Positions 1-10,280 are shown, counted from the stretch's first letter. The stretch: DNA of 64,000 bases from an uncultured Pseudohongiella sp. (GCA_902537815.1 CACBCS010000006.1:10001-74000); one strand, 5' to 3'. Notes: generated by a model from the letters alone, not told the origin. Made by a program: numbers and translations.

Positions 1-1509
<1,509 letters not shown>

Positions 1510-1754
1510 ATAATCATGGGTTCTGATTGAACGTAAGTTCAGTTCACAACTTAGGGTTGTATGAAAAAAGCAACTTTAACTACTTCGGTACAGATCGAAG
1601 TTCGAGAGGCCCAAAGGCTTCGAAGACTTCAAAACTTGTACAGCTTGTTAGTTAGTCTGAAGACGAAAGTCCAAAGACAACGCAGACGATTACATTCTTT
1701 GTTCATCCAATTGTTAGGAATTCGACGGATCGCTGTGCGATCAGTCAGCAGAAT
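1510..1754 (+). other. 23S-5S internal transcribed spacer
   Basis: This is the 245-base spacer between the 23S 3' end and the 5S 5' end. No tRNA was recognised in it. It is AT-richer than the rRNA and contains several short complementary stretches, as expected for RNase processing stems. A 66-codon open frame (1561-1761) crosses it and runs into 5S. That frame has no plausible ribosome binding site and a basic, low-information composition, so it is not treated as a gene. Confidence 0.8.
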
Positions 1755-1873
1755 TGCCTGACGACAATAGCGAGCGTGAACCACCTGATTCCATCCCGAA
1801 CTCAGAAGTGAAACCGCTCAGCGCCGATGGTAGTGTGGGGTTTCCTCATGTGAGAGTAGGTCATTGTCAGGCA
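1755..1873 (+). rRNA. rrf: 5S ribosomal RNA
   Basis: About 119 bases match the gammaproteobacterial 5S pattern. The gene starts with TGCCTGACG, has the conserved CCCGAACTCAGAAGTGAAAC core at about 1796-1815 and GCGCCGATGGTAGTGTGGGG, and ends with TGTCAGGCA, which pairs with the 5' end to form helix I. It follows the 23S gene in the same orientation and is followed directly by an intrinsic terminator, so this is the end of the rrn operon. Confidence 0.97.
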
Positions 1874-1881
1874 TCCAAACA

Positions 1882-1918
1882 AATACCCCGGTCGGCTTTG
1901 CCGGTCGGGGTATTTTTT
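1882..1918 (+). terminator. rrn operon intrinsic terminator
   Basis: A long hairpin (AATACCCCG arm, TCGGC/GCCGG inner stem with G-U pairs, TTT loop) is followed by a T run at about 1913-1919. It lies eight bases after 5S and is a strong Rho-independent terminator for the rRNA operon. Confidence 0.93.
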
Positions 1919-1921
1919 TGA

Positions 1922-2038
1922 ATGCTCGAAACTGTAGAAGAGGGCAATGCCGGCGGTCCAGGCTTTGCAATGGACACCAACCTGGTGTTGGTGGAAATCG
2001 TCGACGAAGAGTTGAAGCGCCTAGTATCTGCAAACTAG
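1922..2038 (+). other. 38-codon open frame, possible gene remnant
   Basis: An ATG frame of 38 codons begins right after the terminator T run (an in-frame stop precedes the ATG) and ends in TAG. Its composition (acidic, with a hydrophobic stretch TNLVLVEI) looks more protein-like than the neighbouring frames. However, no ribosome binding site is visible and the family was not recognised. It sits next to the broken agmatinase fragment, so it may be debris of another decayed gene. Function is unknown. Confidence 0.2.
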
Positions 2039-2064
2039 AGGAGAATGCGTGGTTGCCAAGCTAA

Positions 2065-2397
2065 ATGGACTTAGTCTGCACGCTGGCGGCGAAAGACAGA
2101 AAGCACTGGGATCCGCTCGCGATCGTTGAGCCCTTGCGCGGTCGCCCGGTTTATCTGACCTTCGATCTTGATCGATTTGACAGTAGCCTTATGTCGGCAA
2201 CCGGAAAGCCGGAACCGGGCGGTTTATACTGGGACGAAGCTAGTGCCATTATTCGTGCCGCTTCTGAAGCCGCAACAATCGTATGTGCCGATGTCGTCGA
2301 ACTGGCACCGCGCCCGGAACTGCACGCCTGCGACTTTCTGGCGGCAAAGCTCTGCTACAAAATTTTGAACTTCGCTCTCGGCGCGCGCAATGCTTGA
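2065..2397 (+). pseudogene. Agmatinase/ureohydrolase C-terminal remnant
   Basis: The 110-codon frame matches only the C-terminal third of the arginase/agmatinase family, which normally has about 300 residues. The visible signature is VYLTFDLDRFDSS followed by GKPEPGGL, corresponding to the family's metal-binding D-x-D block and the conserved TPEPGG turn. It ends with the usual ADVVELAP and LAAKL stretches. Nothing upstream supplies the first two thirds with the other metal ligands (GGDHS and DAHxD blocks), and no ribosome binding site precedes the first ATG. The intact enzyme hydrolyses agmatine to putrescine and urea, or a related guanidino compound; this copy cannot form that active site. 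It is most likely a 5'-truncated gene left at the rrn operon boundary. Confidence 0.75.
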
Positions 2398-2635
2398 TTG
2401 CAGATAGCTCAGCCTTGAACTTGAAAATTCACTTCACACCACCACGTTCAGCTTCCTGTAGGTTACCTGCCAGTAGAATCGACCGAACAGGTGCTTCACA
2501 TCAGCGCAGCACCAACTCCTCTGGACAATGCTTTGCGCGATGGATATCGTTTTATCCTCCAATTTTCAGTGACATTGATGACGGCCGGGATCTTTGAAAA
2601 TGCACGACAGATCCAGCCTTGCCGGCGGAGTAAAC

Positions 2636-3460
2636 ATGTTTACGGTAAACCCTATTGCCAGTGCCCTCGGCGCGGAATTGCATGGCGTTAATCTAGCTAC
2701 TGAGATGACGCGGGAAGTTTTTCAGGAAGTCAGGCGCCTGCTGGTGGAGCATGAAGTGGTTTTTTTCCGGGATCAGGATATAACGCCGGCGCAGCACCGG
2801 GCACTGGCGGCGTCTTTTGGTCCGCTGCAGACGCATCCTGCCTATGAGACTGTGGAGGGGATTCCGGAAATTACGATCCTGGAGAGCACTGCAGAAAAGC
2901 CAACCAAGATCGAAGCATGGCATACTGATATGACCTTTCGTAAACATCCGCCGATGGGCTGTGTGCTGCGTGCGAAGATCGTGCCGTCCAGGGGGGGTGA
3001 TACCATGTGGGCAAGCATGACTGCAGCTTACGATGCGTTATCCAGGCCTATGCAGGAATTTTTGTCAGGCCTTAATGCGGAACACGATTTCAGCTGGGGT
3101 TTCAAGGAAAGCCTGGCAGAACCGGGTGGCAGAGTACGCCTTGCCCAGGCAGTAGCTGACAACCCGCCGGTGACGCATCCCGTGATTCGTACGCACCCGG
3201 AAAGTGGTAAGAAAGTGATCTTTGTCAATTCACTGTTTACCACGCGCATACCGGAACTGAGCCGTGATGAGAGCAATGCAGTTCTGGCGTTTCTCTATAA
3301 TCACGTGACTACACCCGAGTTCAGTTGCCGCTTTAATTGGGTACCAAACTCAATCGCCATCTGGGATAACCGCAGCACCCAGCACAAACCTATCAATGAT
3401 TATTTTCCTGAGCACAGGATGCTGCATCGGGTAGTGATCGATGGTGATAAACCCTACTGA
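2636..3460 (+). CDS. TauD/TfdA-family 2-oxoglutarate-dependent dioxygenase
   Basis: This is a 274-residue non-heme Fe(II)/2-oxoglutarate dioxygenase of the TauD/TfdA family. The iron-binding HxD is in AWHTDMTF and the distal histidine is in MLHRVVIDGD, with the conserved arginine nearby. The N-terminal block NPIASALGAELHGVNLA is the usual family start. The ATG at 2636 is chosen because GGAG lies five bases upstream and it matches family N-termini; an upstream TTG at 2594 in the same frame is less likely. Family members hydroxylate taurine, 2,4-D or other small acids, and the substrate here cannot be read from sequence. Its stop codon abuts the stop of the convergent amidotransferase gene, with no intervening base. 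Confidence 0.9.
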   Translation: MFTVNPIASALGAELHGVNLATEMTREVFQEVRRLLVEHEVVFFRDQDITPAQHRALAASFGPLQTHPAYETVEGIPEITILESTAEKPTKIEAWHTDMTFRKHPPMGCVLRAKIVPSRGGDTMWASMTAAYDALSRPMQEFLSGLNAEHDFSWGFKESLAEPGGRVRLAQAVADNPPVTHPVIRTHPESGKKVIFVNSLFTTRIPELSRDESNAVLAFLYNHVTTPEFSCRFNWVPNSIAIWDNRSTQHKPINDYFPEHRMLHRVVIDGDKPY

Positions 3461-4183
3461 TCAGCTTTGTCTGACTTGCTGGTTGCGTGATATGAAATCC
3501 AGGATGTGCCATGCTACCTGCAAGTTGTCCGTCTCGGTTTTCAGTGAATCTATGGCAGCCTGGTAAAGTTCCTCGCCGAATATTTCACGGCGCATAGTCA
3601 AGAGTGCACGCGCATATCCCTCGCTGAATTCAGGGTGGGCCTGAAAAGTCAGAATATGTTCCCCCAGTCCCATCGATGCAATGGGGCAGACTTCGGTGCT
3701 GGCCAGCACTTTCCCACCCAGTGGCAGTTGTGTGACCTGGTCCTTGTGATTGGCACGGAGGTTAATCGGTTCGCCGGGCAGACCATAGGATGCGGCATCG
3801 GCTGTGGGGGTGATCCTGTGGACGCCGACGCACCAACCCGCATTCGCAGCAGAGGTCTTGCCACCCAGAGCTTCGGCAACCATCTGGTGCCCGAAGCAGA
3901 TACCGATGAGCGTCTTGTGGGCTTTATGCAGTTCCACGACAAATTCCTTGAGCCGCAAGACCCAGGGCACTTCGTCGTAAACACTGAGTTTGCTGCCGGT
4001 AATGATGTAAGCGTCGGCTTCATCCAGATGAGCTGGGTATTCGTCCTGGACCACCTCGTAAGTCACGAGATCTAGATCCGGATCCACGGCTAGCAGGACT
4101 GCGGCAAACATATCAGGGTATTCACCGAACTCTGCCGCGAACTCAGGCTTGACCGCGTCGGCATTAAGAATTCCGATTTTCAT
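3461..4183 (-). CDS. Class I glutamine amidotransferase domain protein
   Basis: This 240-residue stand-alone glutamine amidotransferase has the nucleophile elbow GICFGHQ (catalytic Cys) and the C-terminal AHPEF block giving the His and Glu of the triad. It resembles the GMP-synthase-like GATase1 group rather than a subunit of a large synthetase, because no synthetase domain is attached or adjacent. It lies 27 bases downstream of the aldehyde dehydrogenase gene on the same strand, so the two probably form an operon. Together with the neighbouring amino-acid symporter, and by analogy with gamma-glutamyl-amine pathways (PuuC/PuuD), it could hydrolyse a gamma-glutamyl amide. PuuD has a different fold subgroup and the glutamine-synthetase-like PuuA partner is absent, so this remains an inference. 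Confidence 0.85.
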   Translation of the reverse strand: MKIGILNADAVKPEFAAEFGEYPDMFAAVLLAVDPDLDLVTYEVVQDEYPAHLDEADAYIITGSKLSVYDEVPWVLRLKEFVVELHKAHKTLIGICFGHQMVAEALGGKTSAANAGWCVGVHRITPTADAASYGLPGEPINLRANHKDQVTQLPLGGKVLASTEVCPIASMGLGEHILTFQAHPEFSEGYARALLTMRREIFGEELYQAAIDSLKTETDNLQVAWHILDFISRNQQVRQS

Positions 4184-4210
4184 CTGTCTGTGCGAACCCC
4201 CGACGATTGC

Positions 4211-5614
4211 CTAGGCATCCTGCAGGTGGAATGATTTGGGTTGGGTAAGCTGATGGAAGCCCAACTCGGAAAGTGCTGCACCCCGACCGGTATTCTTCAC
4301 GCCTGTCCAGACCAGGGCAGGATCCAGATAATCGGCGCGGTTCATAAATACCGTGCCGCACTCGAGTTGTTCGCCGAGTTGTTCCGCGCGGTCTTGATCC
4401 TGTGTCCACAATGAAGCCGTGAGCCCAAGATCACTGTCGTTCATCAACTGAATCGCTTCTTTATCAGTGGCCACTGGCATGATGCCAACCACCGGCCCGA
4501 AGCTCTCTGCCGTCATCACTGACATAGTGTGGTTGACGCCGGTCAGCACCTGCGGGGCCAGATAGGGCGTGTTGTCAGCCGCCGCCGGAAAAAGACCGGG
4601 ATCAATACATGCCGAGGCGCCTTCTGAGACCGCCTCTCTCACCTGTTGTCGCACCCAGTCAGCGGCCGATGTTTTAACAACAGGCCCCAGTGTGGTGCCC
4701 GGCTGAAGCGGGTTGGCGAGGCGGTATTGTTTTACCCGCTCGACATAGGCTTCGACGAAAGTGTCAAACAGAGACTCATGGACATAGATTCTTTCGATAC
4801 CGCAGCAGGACTGGCCAGAATTGAAAAAAGCGCCATCGACCAGATTCTCCACCGCGTTGTCGAAGTTGGCATCATCTCTCACGTAAGCCGGATCCTTGCC
4901 ACCTAATTCCAGAGCTACACCGGCAAATGTGCCTGCGGCTGCCCGTTCAATCCGTTGACCTGCCGGGACTGAACCGGTGAAGCTGATAAAATCCATCTGT
5001 CCTGATTTGACGATCCGCTCGGTATCTTCATGGCTGAGGAACAAATTCTGCAGCACACCCTCCGGCAACCCCGCCGACGCAAAAGCGTGGGCGAAATGCT
5101 CCCCGCACAGAGGGACCTGTGCCGAGGCTTTCAGGAGCACGCTGTTGCCGGCCATTAGTGCAGGCACGATAGAGTTGACGGACGTAAGCAGCGGATAGTT
5201 CCACGGCGCGATGGTGAAAACAGTGCCTACAGGCTTCCTGCGGATAAAGCGTTTAAGCCTTGCTTTTGTTTCCGGTACAACATCTGCCAGTGACTGTTCA
5301 GCAATGGCAATCATATGACGGGCGCGTTCCGCCAGACCATTTACCTCGCCGCCGGCAAATGCGACAGGTCTCCCCATCTGCCAGGCGATTTCCTCGGCAA
5401 TCTGGTTTTGCTTCGATTCAAAGTAGGCGACCGCGTTTTCGCTGATTCTGGCTCGTTCCGCGAGACTGGTCTGTTGCCAGTGCTTTTGCGCTGAGCGCGA
5501 CAACTCAATAGACTGTGAAATCGAGCCCGGGTCTGCGGCCTCCCGCTCAACGTAAACGGAGCCATCGACCGGCGAAATACATTGTAATATCTTGGGATTA
5601 CCAGGCTGACTCAT
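4211..5614 (-). CDS. NAD(P)-dependent aldehyde dehydrogenase
   Basis: This 467-residue member of the ALDH superfamily oxidises an aldehyde to the acid in the cytoplasm. Visible signatures are APWNYP (cofactor pocket), FTGS, the general-base block ELGGKDP, the catalytic cysteine in GQSCC and ESFGPV near the C-terminus. The length is normal for class 3 and succinate-semialdehyde-like ALDHs. The ATG is preceded by GGAAA four bases upstream. It is the promoter-proximal gene of a probable two-gene unit with the glutamine amidotransferase and is divergent from the AgcS symporter. The natural aldehyde is not evident; an amine-derived semialdehyde is plausible from context. Confidence 0.93.
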   Translation of the reverse strand: MSQPGNPKILQCISPVDGSVYVEREAADPGSISQSIELSRSAQKHWQQTSLAERARISENAVAYFESKQNQIAEEIAWQMGRPVAFAGGEVNGLAERARHMIAIAEQSLADVVPETKARLKRFIRRKPVGTVFTIAPWNYPLLTSVNSIVPALMAGNSVLLKASAQVPLCGEHFAHAFASAGLPEGVLQNLFLSHEDTERIVKSGQMDFISFTGSVPAGQRIERAAAGTFAGVALELGGKDPAYVRDDANFDNAVENLVDGAFFNSGQSCCGIERIYVHESLFDTFVEAYVERVKQYRLANPLQPGTTLGPVVKTSAADWVRQQVREAVSEGASACIDPGLFPAAADNTPYLAPQVLTGVNHTMSVMTAESFGPVVGIMPVATDKEAIQLMNDSDLGLTASLWTQDQDRAEQLGEQLECGTVFMNRADYLDPALVWTGVKNTGRGAALSELGFHQLTQPKSFHLQDA

Positions 5615-5767
5615 TTTCCAACAGTGTTCTTTGGCTTCCTGCGCCTGTGACCTAGGGAGGGGAAGATTAACAAGCTAGCCACATTTAATCGACAACTTGG
5701 AAACTGCTCGGGCCTGCCGGCAAGGCTGTCGCAGCGATTCAGTCACTGCGGCCGCCCGTTAAGCAGT

Positions 5768-7312
5768 GTGATGGCTATACTCGCTTTACTCTTCTGTCCA
5801 TCCGCTTCCGCGAATGGTATCGATGCGGCTATCAACGCCGCCATGCAGCCTGTGACCGATGCCGTGGCGGGTTTCATTTTTTTCGAAGTCAGTGTTTTTG
5901 GGGCCCAACTGCCGCTGATCGTGCTGTGGCTGATTGCCGCCTCGACATTCTTCACCTTCTATTTCAGGTTTCTCAATCTCAGAGGCTTCAGGCACGCTTT
6001 TGAATTGCTGCGCGGTGATTACAGCAAGACAGATCACAAGGGTGAGCTGAGTCATTTTCAGGCACTGGCCACCGCGGTTGCCGGTACGGTTGGTATTGGC
6101 AACATCAGCAGTGTGGCCATCATTATCTCCCTGGCCGGACCCGGTGCGACATTCTGGCTGATGCTGGCGGGATTTCTGGGGATGTCGACAAAATTTGTCG
6201 AATGCGTGGTCGGGGTCAAGTATCGCAAGATCAATCCAGACGGCAGTATTTCCGGCGGTCCGATGTACTATCTTGAGCAGGGGTTGAAAGAAAGAAAGCT
6301 GGCCTGGTTGGGCAAACCCATGGGGTATTTTTACGCCCTGTCGATAGTGATTGGCTGCATGGGTATCGGCAACATGTTTCAGTCCAATCAGGCCTTCGAG
6401 CAGTTTGTCGTAGTCACGGGCGGAGAGTCTGGATTTTTCGCAGATAAAGGTTGGCTGTTCGGCGCCATGTTGGCCTGTCTGGTGTGCATCGTCATCATTG
6501 GTGGTATCAAGAGTATTGCCCGTGTTACCAGCAGGCTTGTGCCGTTCATGGCAGCCGCTTACGTGTTGGGATCACTGACCGTAATTTTTCTCAATGCAGA
6601 CAGAATTCCTTGGGCCGTGTCCGCCATCGCGACTGAGGCATTCAGCCCGACTGCCATGAGTGGTGGCATGCTCGGTGTGATGATCATGGGATTCCAGCGT
6701 GCCGTGTTTTCCAATGAGGCCGGCATCGGTTCAGCGGCCATTGCCCACTCGGCGGTAAAAACCCGCGAACCGGTCACAGAAGGGTTCGTTGCTCTGATGG
6801 AACCCTTTATTGATACTGTGGTGATATGCTCCATGACGGCGCTGGTCATCTTGACCACGGTCTATGAGCCGGAATTAGCGGGTGCGGGCATGCAGGGTAT
6901 CGAACTGACTTCACGGGCATTCGGCAGCACTCTTGGCTGGTCGACGATACCGCTGTCCGTCATCGCGATTATGTTTGCATTCTCAACCCTGTTGTCCTGG
7001 TCCTACTACGGCCTGAAAGGGTGGACCTATATCATGGGGGAATCGGCCAGGGCGGAAATCGTATTCAAGTTCATTTTCTGCGCATTTGCCGCGCTCGGTT
7101 GCATGATTCAGCTCGACGCCGTGCTGGATTTCTCAGACGCGCTGGTTTTCGTTATCGCCTTACCCAACATTCTCGGCCTCTACGTGCTTGCGCCAGTTGT
7201 CAAAAAGGAACTGAAGAGTTATCAGGCGCGGCTCAAGAGCGGGGAAATTCCGAATGTGCGCAAACTGTCGCGGGAGGCGCAATCGGCTCGCACAAAGTGG
7301 CCCGGGCGCTGA
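5768..7312 (+). CDS. AgcS-family sodium/alanine (amino acid:cation) symporter
   Basis: This 514-residue inner-membrane transporter has about ten hydrophobic segments. The family signature SHFQALATAVAGTVGIGNI appears after the first long segment and GGPMYYLEQGL follows the second. The N-terminus carries a signal-like segment ending in SASANG, which is usual for the long proteobacterial members. It imports alanine, glycine or related amino acids with Na+. The start is GTG at 5768, followed directly by ATG at 5771; neither has a clear Shine-Dalgarno, so either is possible. It is divergent from the aldehyde dehydrogenase, with about 150 bases between them. Confidence 0.93.
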   Translation: MMAILALLFCPSASANGIDAAINAAMQPVTDAVAGFIFFEVSVFGAQLPLIVLWLIAASTFFTFYFRFLNLRGFRHAFELLRGDYSKTDHKGELSHFQALATAVAGTVGIGNISSVAIIISLAGPGATFWLMLAGFLGMSTKFVECVVGVKYRKINPDGSISGGPMYYLEQGLKERKLAWLGKPMGYFYALSIVIGCMGIGNMFQSNQAFEQFVVVTGGESGFFADKGWLFGAMLACLVCIVIIGGIKSIARVTSRLVPFMAAAYVLGSLTVIFLNADRIPWAVSAIATEAFSPTAMSGGMLGVMIMGFQRAVFSNEAGIGSAAIAHSAVKTREPVTEGFVALMEPFIDTVVICSMTALVILTTVYEPELAGAGMQGIELTSRAFGSTLGWSTIPLSVIAIMFAFSTLLSWSYYGLKGWTYIMGESARAEIVFKFIFCAFAALGCMIQLDAVLDFSDALVFVIALPNILGLYVLAPVVKKELKSYQARLKSGEIPNVRKLSREAQSARTKWPGR

Positions 7313-7534
7313 GAAATCAGGCAAGCGGCTTCGACATTTTCCGGTTTCGGTGCGACGCAGATTGAAGTGTACTTCTGATTCCCAGCTTTATTGGCCATGC
7401 ACTCTCCAGCATCAACCGCTGGAGACGCTCTGTCCGGCAGTGCAGATCTACAGCCGCACCAACGCAAATAGCTACTGACCGCCCTCCGGTCATTTGGTAG
7501 CCTGAGTTAGTTGCCCCTGTAAATGGAGTCAAAA

Positions 7535-7657
7535 GTGAAGACTACCTCACTACTCTTGAGCATTCTGGTAATTCTTTCAGCCTGCAGTCAGCCGTCTGTT
7601 GACCATGCGGATAAGATCTATATCGATCGTAACTTTTTCGCCTCTCACCCTATCTGA
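7535..7657 (+). CDS. Predicted 40-residue lipoprotein (small or truncated)
   Basis: This short GTG-started frame is too small for usual gene calling. It has a good Shine-Dalgarno (GGAG at 7525-7528, six bases before the start), a short basic start (MKTT), a hydrophobic core (LLLSILVILS) and a lipobox LSAC ending at Cys17. The mature part would be only about 24 residues (SQPSVDHADKIYIDRN and a few more). It may be a genuine tiny lipoprotein, or the surviving front of a longer lipoprotein gene cut off by an early TGA. It lies between the AgcS gene and the DUF945-like gene on the same strand. The function is not known. Confidence 0.55.
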   Translation: MKTTSLLLSILVILSACSQPSVDHADKIYIDRNFFASHPI

Positions 7658-7743
7658 GGGTGAATCCCCGGCCAAAACCGGGAACCCATCTCGTGCGTCA
7701 GTTGGGTAAAAAAGCGCAAAAAATAGCAATAAAGGGGAAAAAC

Positions 7744-10152
7744 ATGAATAAAACCGTCCTGTATACCGCGGCAGCGCTCGTGGCGGGGGTTCTGACCTAC
7801 CTTGGCAGTGTCATATTTATCGGCAGTCAAGTTGAGTCGGCGATCAGCAGCATTGAGGCGGATATGATTCAGTCCGATGAGCTGATCGTGCATCGCTTTG
7901 AGTATGAAAGCGGATTCGGCGGGGGTGTGCTTAGTTATGATCTGGAAGTGTCTCCCGCGTTCGACGGCATGACCGGGGAGCTGCTGGCGGAGATTGGCGC
8001 GGTCATGGGAGAACTGCGTGCAGAAGGCACCCTTGATGTGACCCACGGCCCCTGGGTCGGCAATGGAATGGGTTTCGCGGCGGCCGGGACCAAGCTGGAA
8101 TTTCCGGTGGGTGACGAGGTCCGTCAGCTGCTGCCGCAGTATCCCGGCAGCGCGCCGGCGGCAACGGTTTACGCCTCGGTGGGGTTCGGCGGCAGCGCCA
8201 GCCTGCGTCTCGAGACCCTGGCCTACGACGGCCGGCTGGTCATGGAGGATGAATCGATCTCATTGACAGCAGCAGGTGTCGGTGCTGAGCTGGTGCTCAG
8301 CGGTGATGACGTGGGTGTGGGCTTTGACATCGGCATTGTCAGGCTGTCTGACGAGGCGACTGAATTTCTGGTTGATGGCATGGCGCTGAACCTTGAGACC
8401 AGCAACAGCCTGTCGGAGCTGTCACTGTCTTTTGATCTCGATGAGCTGTCGGTCAGCGACGCTGACTCTGATACCCAGCTTGGCGTGCAGTCATTCGTCG
8501 GATCCGGCAGTTCCAGAAGTTTTCTGCCGGGAATCTGGCTGGGGGACAATGATTTTTCCATCGAGCGGGTTTCGCTGGAGATAGACGAGACAGCGGTTGA
8601 AGCGCTGAATATCAGCGTTTCCGGCGGAATCGATGAGGACACAGATGGCTTGCTTGCCGCGACGTCTATGCTCAACATCGGCGAGCTCAAGGTCGCGGAG
8701 GCCCCTGTCAACGGGATCGAGTTCGGCGTCGGCTATGAGAATATCAATGCCGAAGCGCTGTCCGATTTTATCCAGCTGAGTAAGGAATTCGATGTTGACT
8801 CAGTGGATGCGGATGAACTGCGGGGTGCCTTGCTGTCGATGGTGAATGCACTGTCTGCGGACGGGCCGACTCTGATAGTTGCACCCGTTGCCATCTCTCT
8901 GGTGGAGTATAGGGATACCAGTGCGGCGTTCAGCGTCGGTCTCAGCGGGATTGCCGCAATCGAGGAGGCGACCGCCGAAGAACTGTTCGAGGCGATGACC
9001 CTGTCGGGTGAGTTCAGCATCACCGCAGATGCCGTGCGGAAGCTGATCGAGATTGGCCTGACCAGCTCAGATGACACGCTGTCGGCACAGGAACTGGAAA
9101 GTGCCGTTGACTCTGGTTATCAGCAGTTAGTCTCCGCGGTTGAGGGGTCCGGATTTGTGGCTATCAGCGATAGCGGTCTCTCAACCTCGGTTGAGGTATC
9201 CGGCGGTGCCGTGCGAATCAACGGTGAAGAAACCGAGGCCGGTGCAGAGCTGTTTGCGGCGGCGCTGAGCCAGCTGGGGGATACCGGCGCTCTGGCGCCT
9301 GATGCTGATACCTCTGATTTCCCGTCAGAGGCGTTGTATGACAACGTGTCTCTGGTCACGGGTTTCACTCCGGATCCCTATCTCGTCAGTATCTTGGCTG
9401 GTGGCGACAGTGCTGCCTCGGAGGAACTGGGCGCGGCCTGCGCAGGGAACGTGACTTCAAAGCAGCCTGATGTGGCTTTGAACTACACGGCCGGATCCAG
9501 TTTTGGCCTTTATCTTTATGCTGAGGCAGCAGAAGACACCACTCTGATCGTCCTCGGGCCGGATGGCTGGTACTGCGACGACGACAGCCATGGCGATCTG
9601 AACCCCGGCGTGACCTTCGATAGCCCTTCCAGTGGTGACTACCTGATCTGGGTGGGGACTTACGGGGGTGGCGTTGTGGATGCAGAGCTCGGCATCACGG
9701 AAACGCTCTTCGGCGACACATCAGGTGCGGTCACGTCCTCGGGCAGTGCCGACACCGGCGACTTTCCGTCTGACGGGTTGTTTGAGAATGTCTCTCTGAC
9801 CACCGGGTTCACGCCGGATCCCTATACCGTGGAGCTGGCTGTCGGAGGTGATAACCCGGCGTCCAGCGAACTGGGCACGGAATGTACCGGCAACGTGACC
9901 TCCAGCCAGCCCGATGTGGTGCTCAACTACACGGCCGGCTCTGACTATGGATTGTCGCTCTACGCCGAATCGGACTCGGACACCACGCTGATTGTGCTGG
10001 CGCCGGGCGGCTGGCAGTGCGACGACGACAGCTATGGTGATCTGAATCCCAACATCAGACTCGACAGCCCCCAATCCGGTGACTATCTGATCTGGATTGG
10101 CACCTATGACAGTGGTGTTGCCGATGCGGTACTGGGTATCTCTGAGTACTGA
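7744..10152 (+). CDS. DUF945 (YdgA)-like protein fused to two tandem C-terminal domains
   Basis: This 802-residue exported or inner-membrane-anchored protein starts with a hydrophobic segment (VLYTAAALVAGVLTYLGSVIF). About 500 residues follow with the look of the YdgA/DUF945 family (IVHRFEYESGFGGGVLSYDLEV, repeated beta-rich acidic segments). Residues about 525-652 and 673-800 are two copies of one domain with four matching blocks (DFPS, FTPDPY, LNYTAGS, SGDYLIW) and paired cysteines, resembling bacterial pre-peptidase C-terminal type beta-sandwiches. The ATG at 7744 is chosen because GGGG precedes it and it starts the membrane segment; an upstream GTG at 7660 in frame has no such support. 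The function of DUF945 is unknown. The protein is strikingly acidic, with runs of Asp/Ser in the repeats. Confidence 0.75.
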   Translation: MNKTVLYTAAALVAGVLTYLGSVIFIGSQVESAISSIEADMIQSDELIVHRFEYESGFGGGVLSYDLEVSPAFDGMTGELLAEIGAVMGELRAEGTLDVTHGPWVGNGMGFAAAGTKLEFPVGDEVRQLLPQYPGSAPAATVYASVGFGGSASLRLETLAYDGRLVMEDESISLTAAGVGAELVLSGDDVGVGFDIGIVRLSDEATEFLVDGMALNLETSNSLSELSLSFDLDELSVSDADSDTQLGVQSFVGSGSSRSFLPGIWLGDNDFSIERVSLEIDETAVEALNISVSGGIDEDTDGLLAATSMLNIGELKVAEAPVNGIEFGVGYENINAEALSDFIQLSKEFDVDSVDADELRGALLSMVNALSADGPTLIVAPVAISLVEYRDTSAAFSVGLSGIAAIEEATAEELFEAMTLSGEFSITADAVRKLIEIGLTSSDDTLSAQELESAVDSGYQQLVSAVEGSGFVAISDSGLSTSVEVSGGAVRINGEETEAGAELFAAALSQLGDTGALAPDADTSDFPSEALYDNVSLVTGFTPDPYLVSILAGGDSAASEELGAACAGNVTSKQPDVALNYTAGSSFGLYLYAEAAEDTTLIVLGPDGWYCDDDSHGDLNPGVTFDSPSSGDYLIWVGTYGGGVVDAELGITETLFGDTSGAVTSSGSADTGDFPSDGLFENVSLTTGFTPDPYTVELAVGGDNPASSELGTECTGNVTSSQPDVVLNYTAGSDYGLSLYAESDSDTTLIVLAPGGWQCDDDSYGDLNPNIRLDSPQSGDYLIWIGTYDSGVADAVLGISEY
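9316..9702 (+). repeat. Tandem domain repeat, copy 1
   Basis: This is the first copy of a 129-codon unit within the DUF945-like gene, starting at GATTTCCCG (DFPS). The second copy begins 444 bases later. The two are recognisably similar at DNA and protein level across their whole length, including the WYCDDDS/WQCDDDS and YLIWVGTY/YLIWIGTY blocks. Confidence 0.85.
9760..10146 (+). repeat. Tandem domain repeat, copy 2
   Basis: This is the second copy of the unit, separated from the first by a Ser/Gly/Thr-rich linker of about 19 codons, and it ends three codons before the stop. The period of 444 bases keeps the frame, so this is a protein-domain duplication rather than a noncoding repeat. Confidence 0.85.
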
Positions 10153-10280
10153 GTTGCCGCGGGATGTCTATATTACGGCGTATTCCGACACGTGCCCGGT
10201 CGCGCCGAATGACACCAGTCAGGTTAGGTCACAAAATCGACGAATAGAGCTGGTTGTACCGCCGGATTAATCCTGACAGC

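Noticed and set aside
1561-1761. 66-codon frame in the 23S-5S spacer
   Set aside because: It runs into the 5S gene, has no ribosome binding site and has a basic, repetitive composition typical of chance frames in rRNA spacers.
8223-9368. Long serine-rich minus-strand frames opposite the DUF945-like gene
   Set aside because: They are the antisense of an acidic, Asp/Glu/Leu-rich coding sequence, which yields Ser-rich frames by codon composition; no start sites support them.
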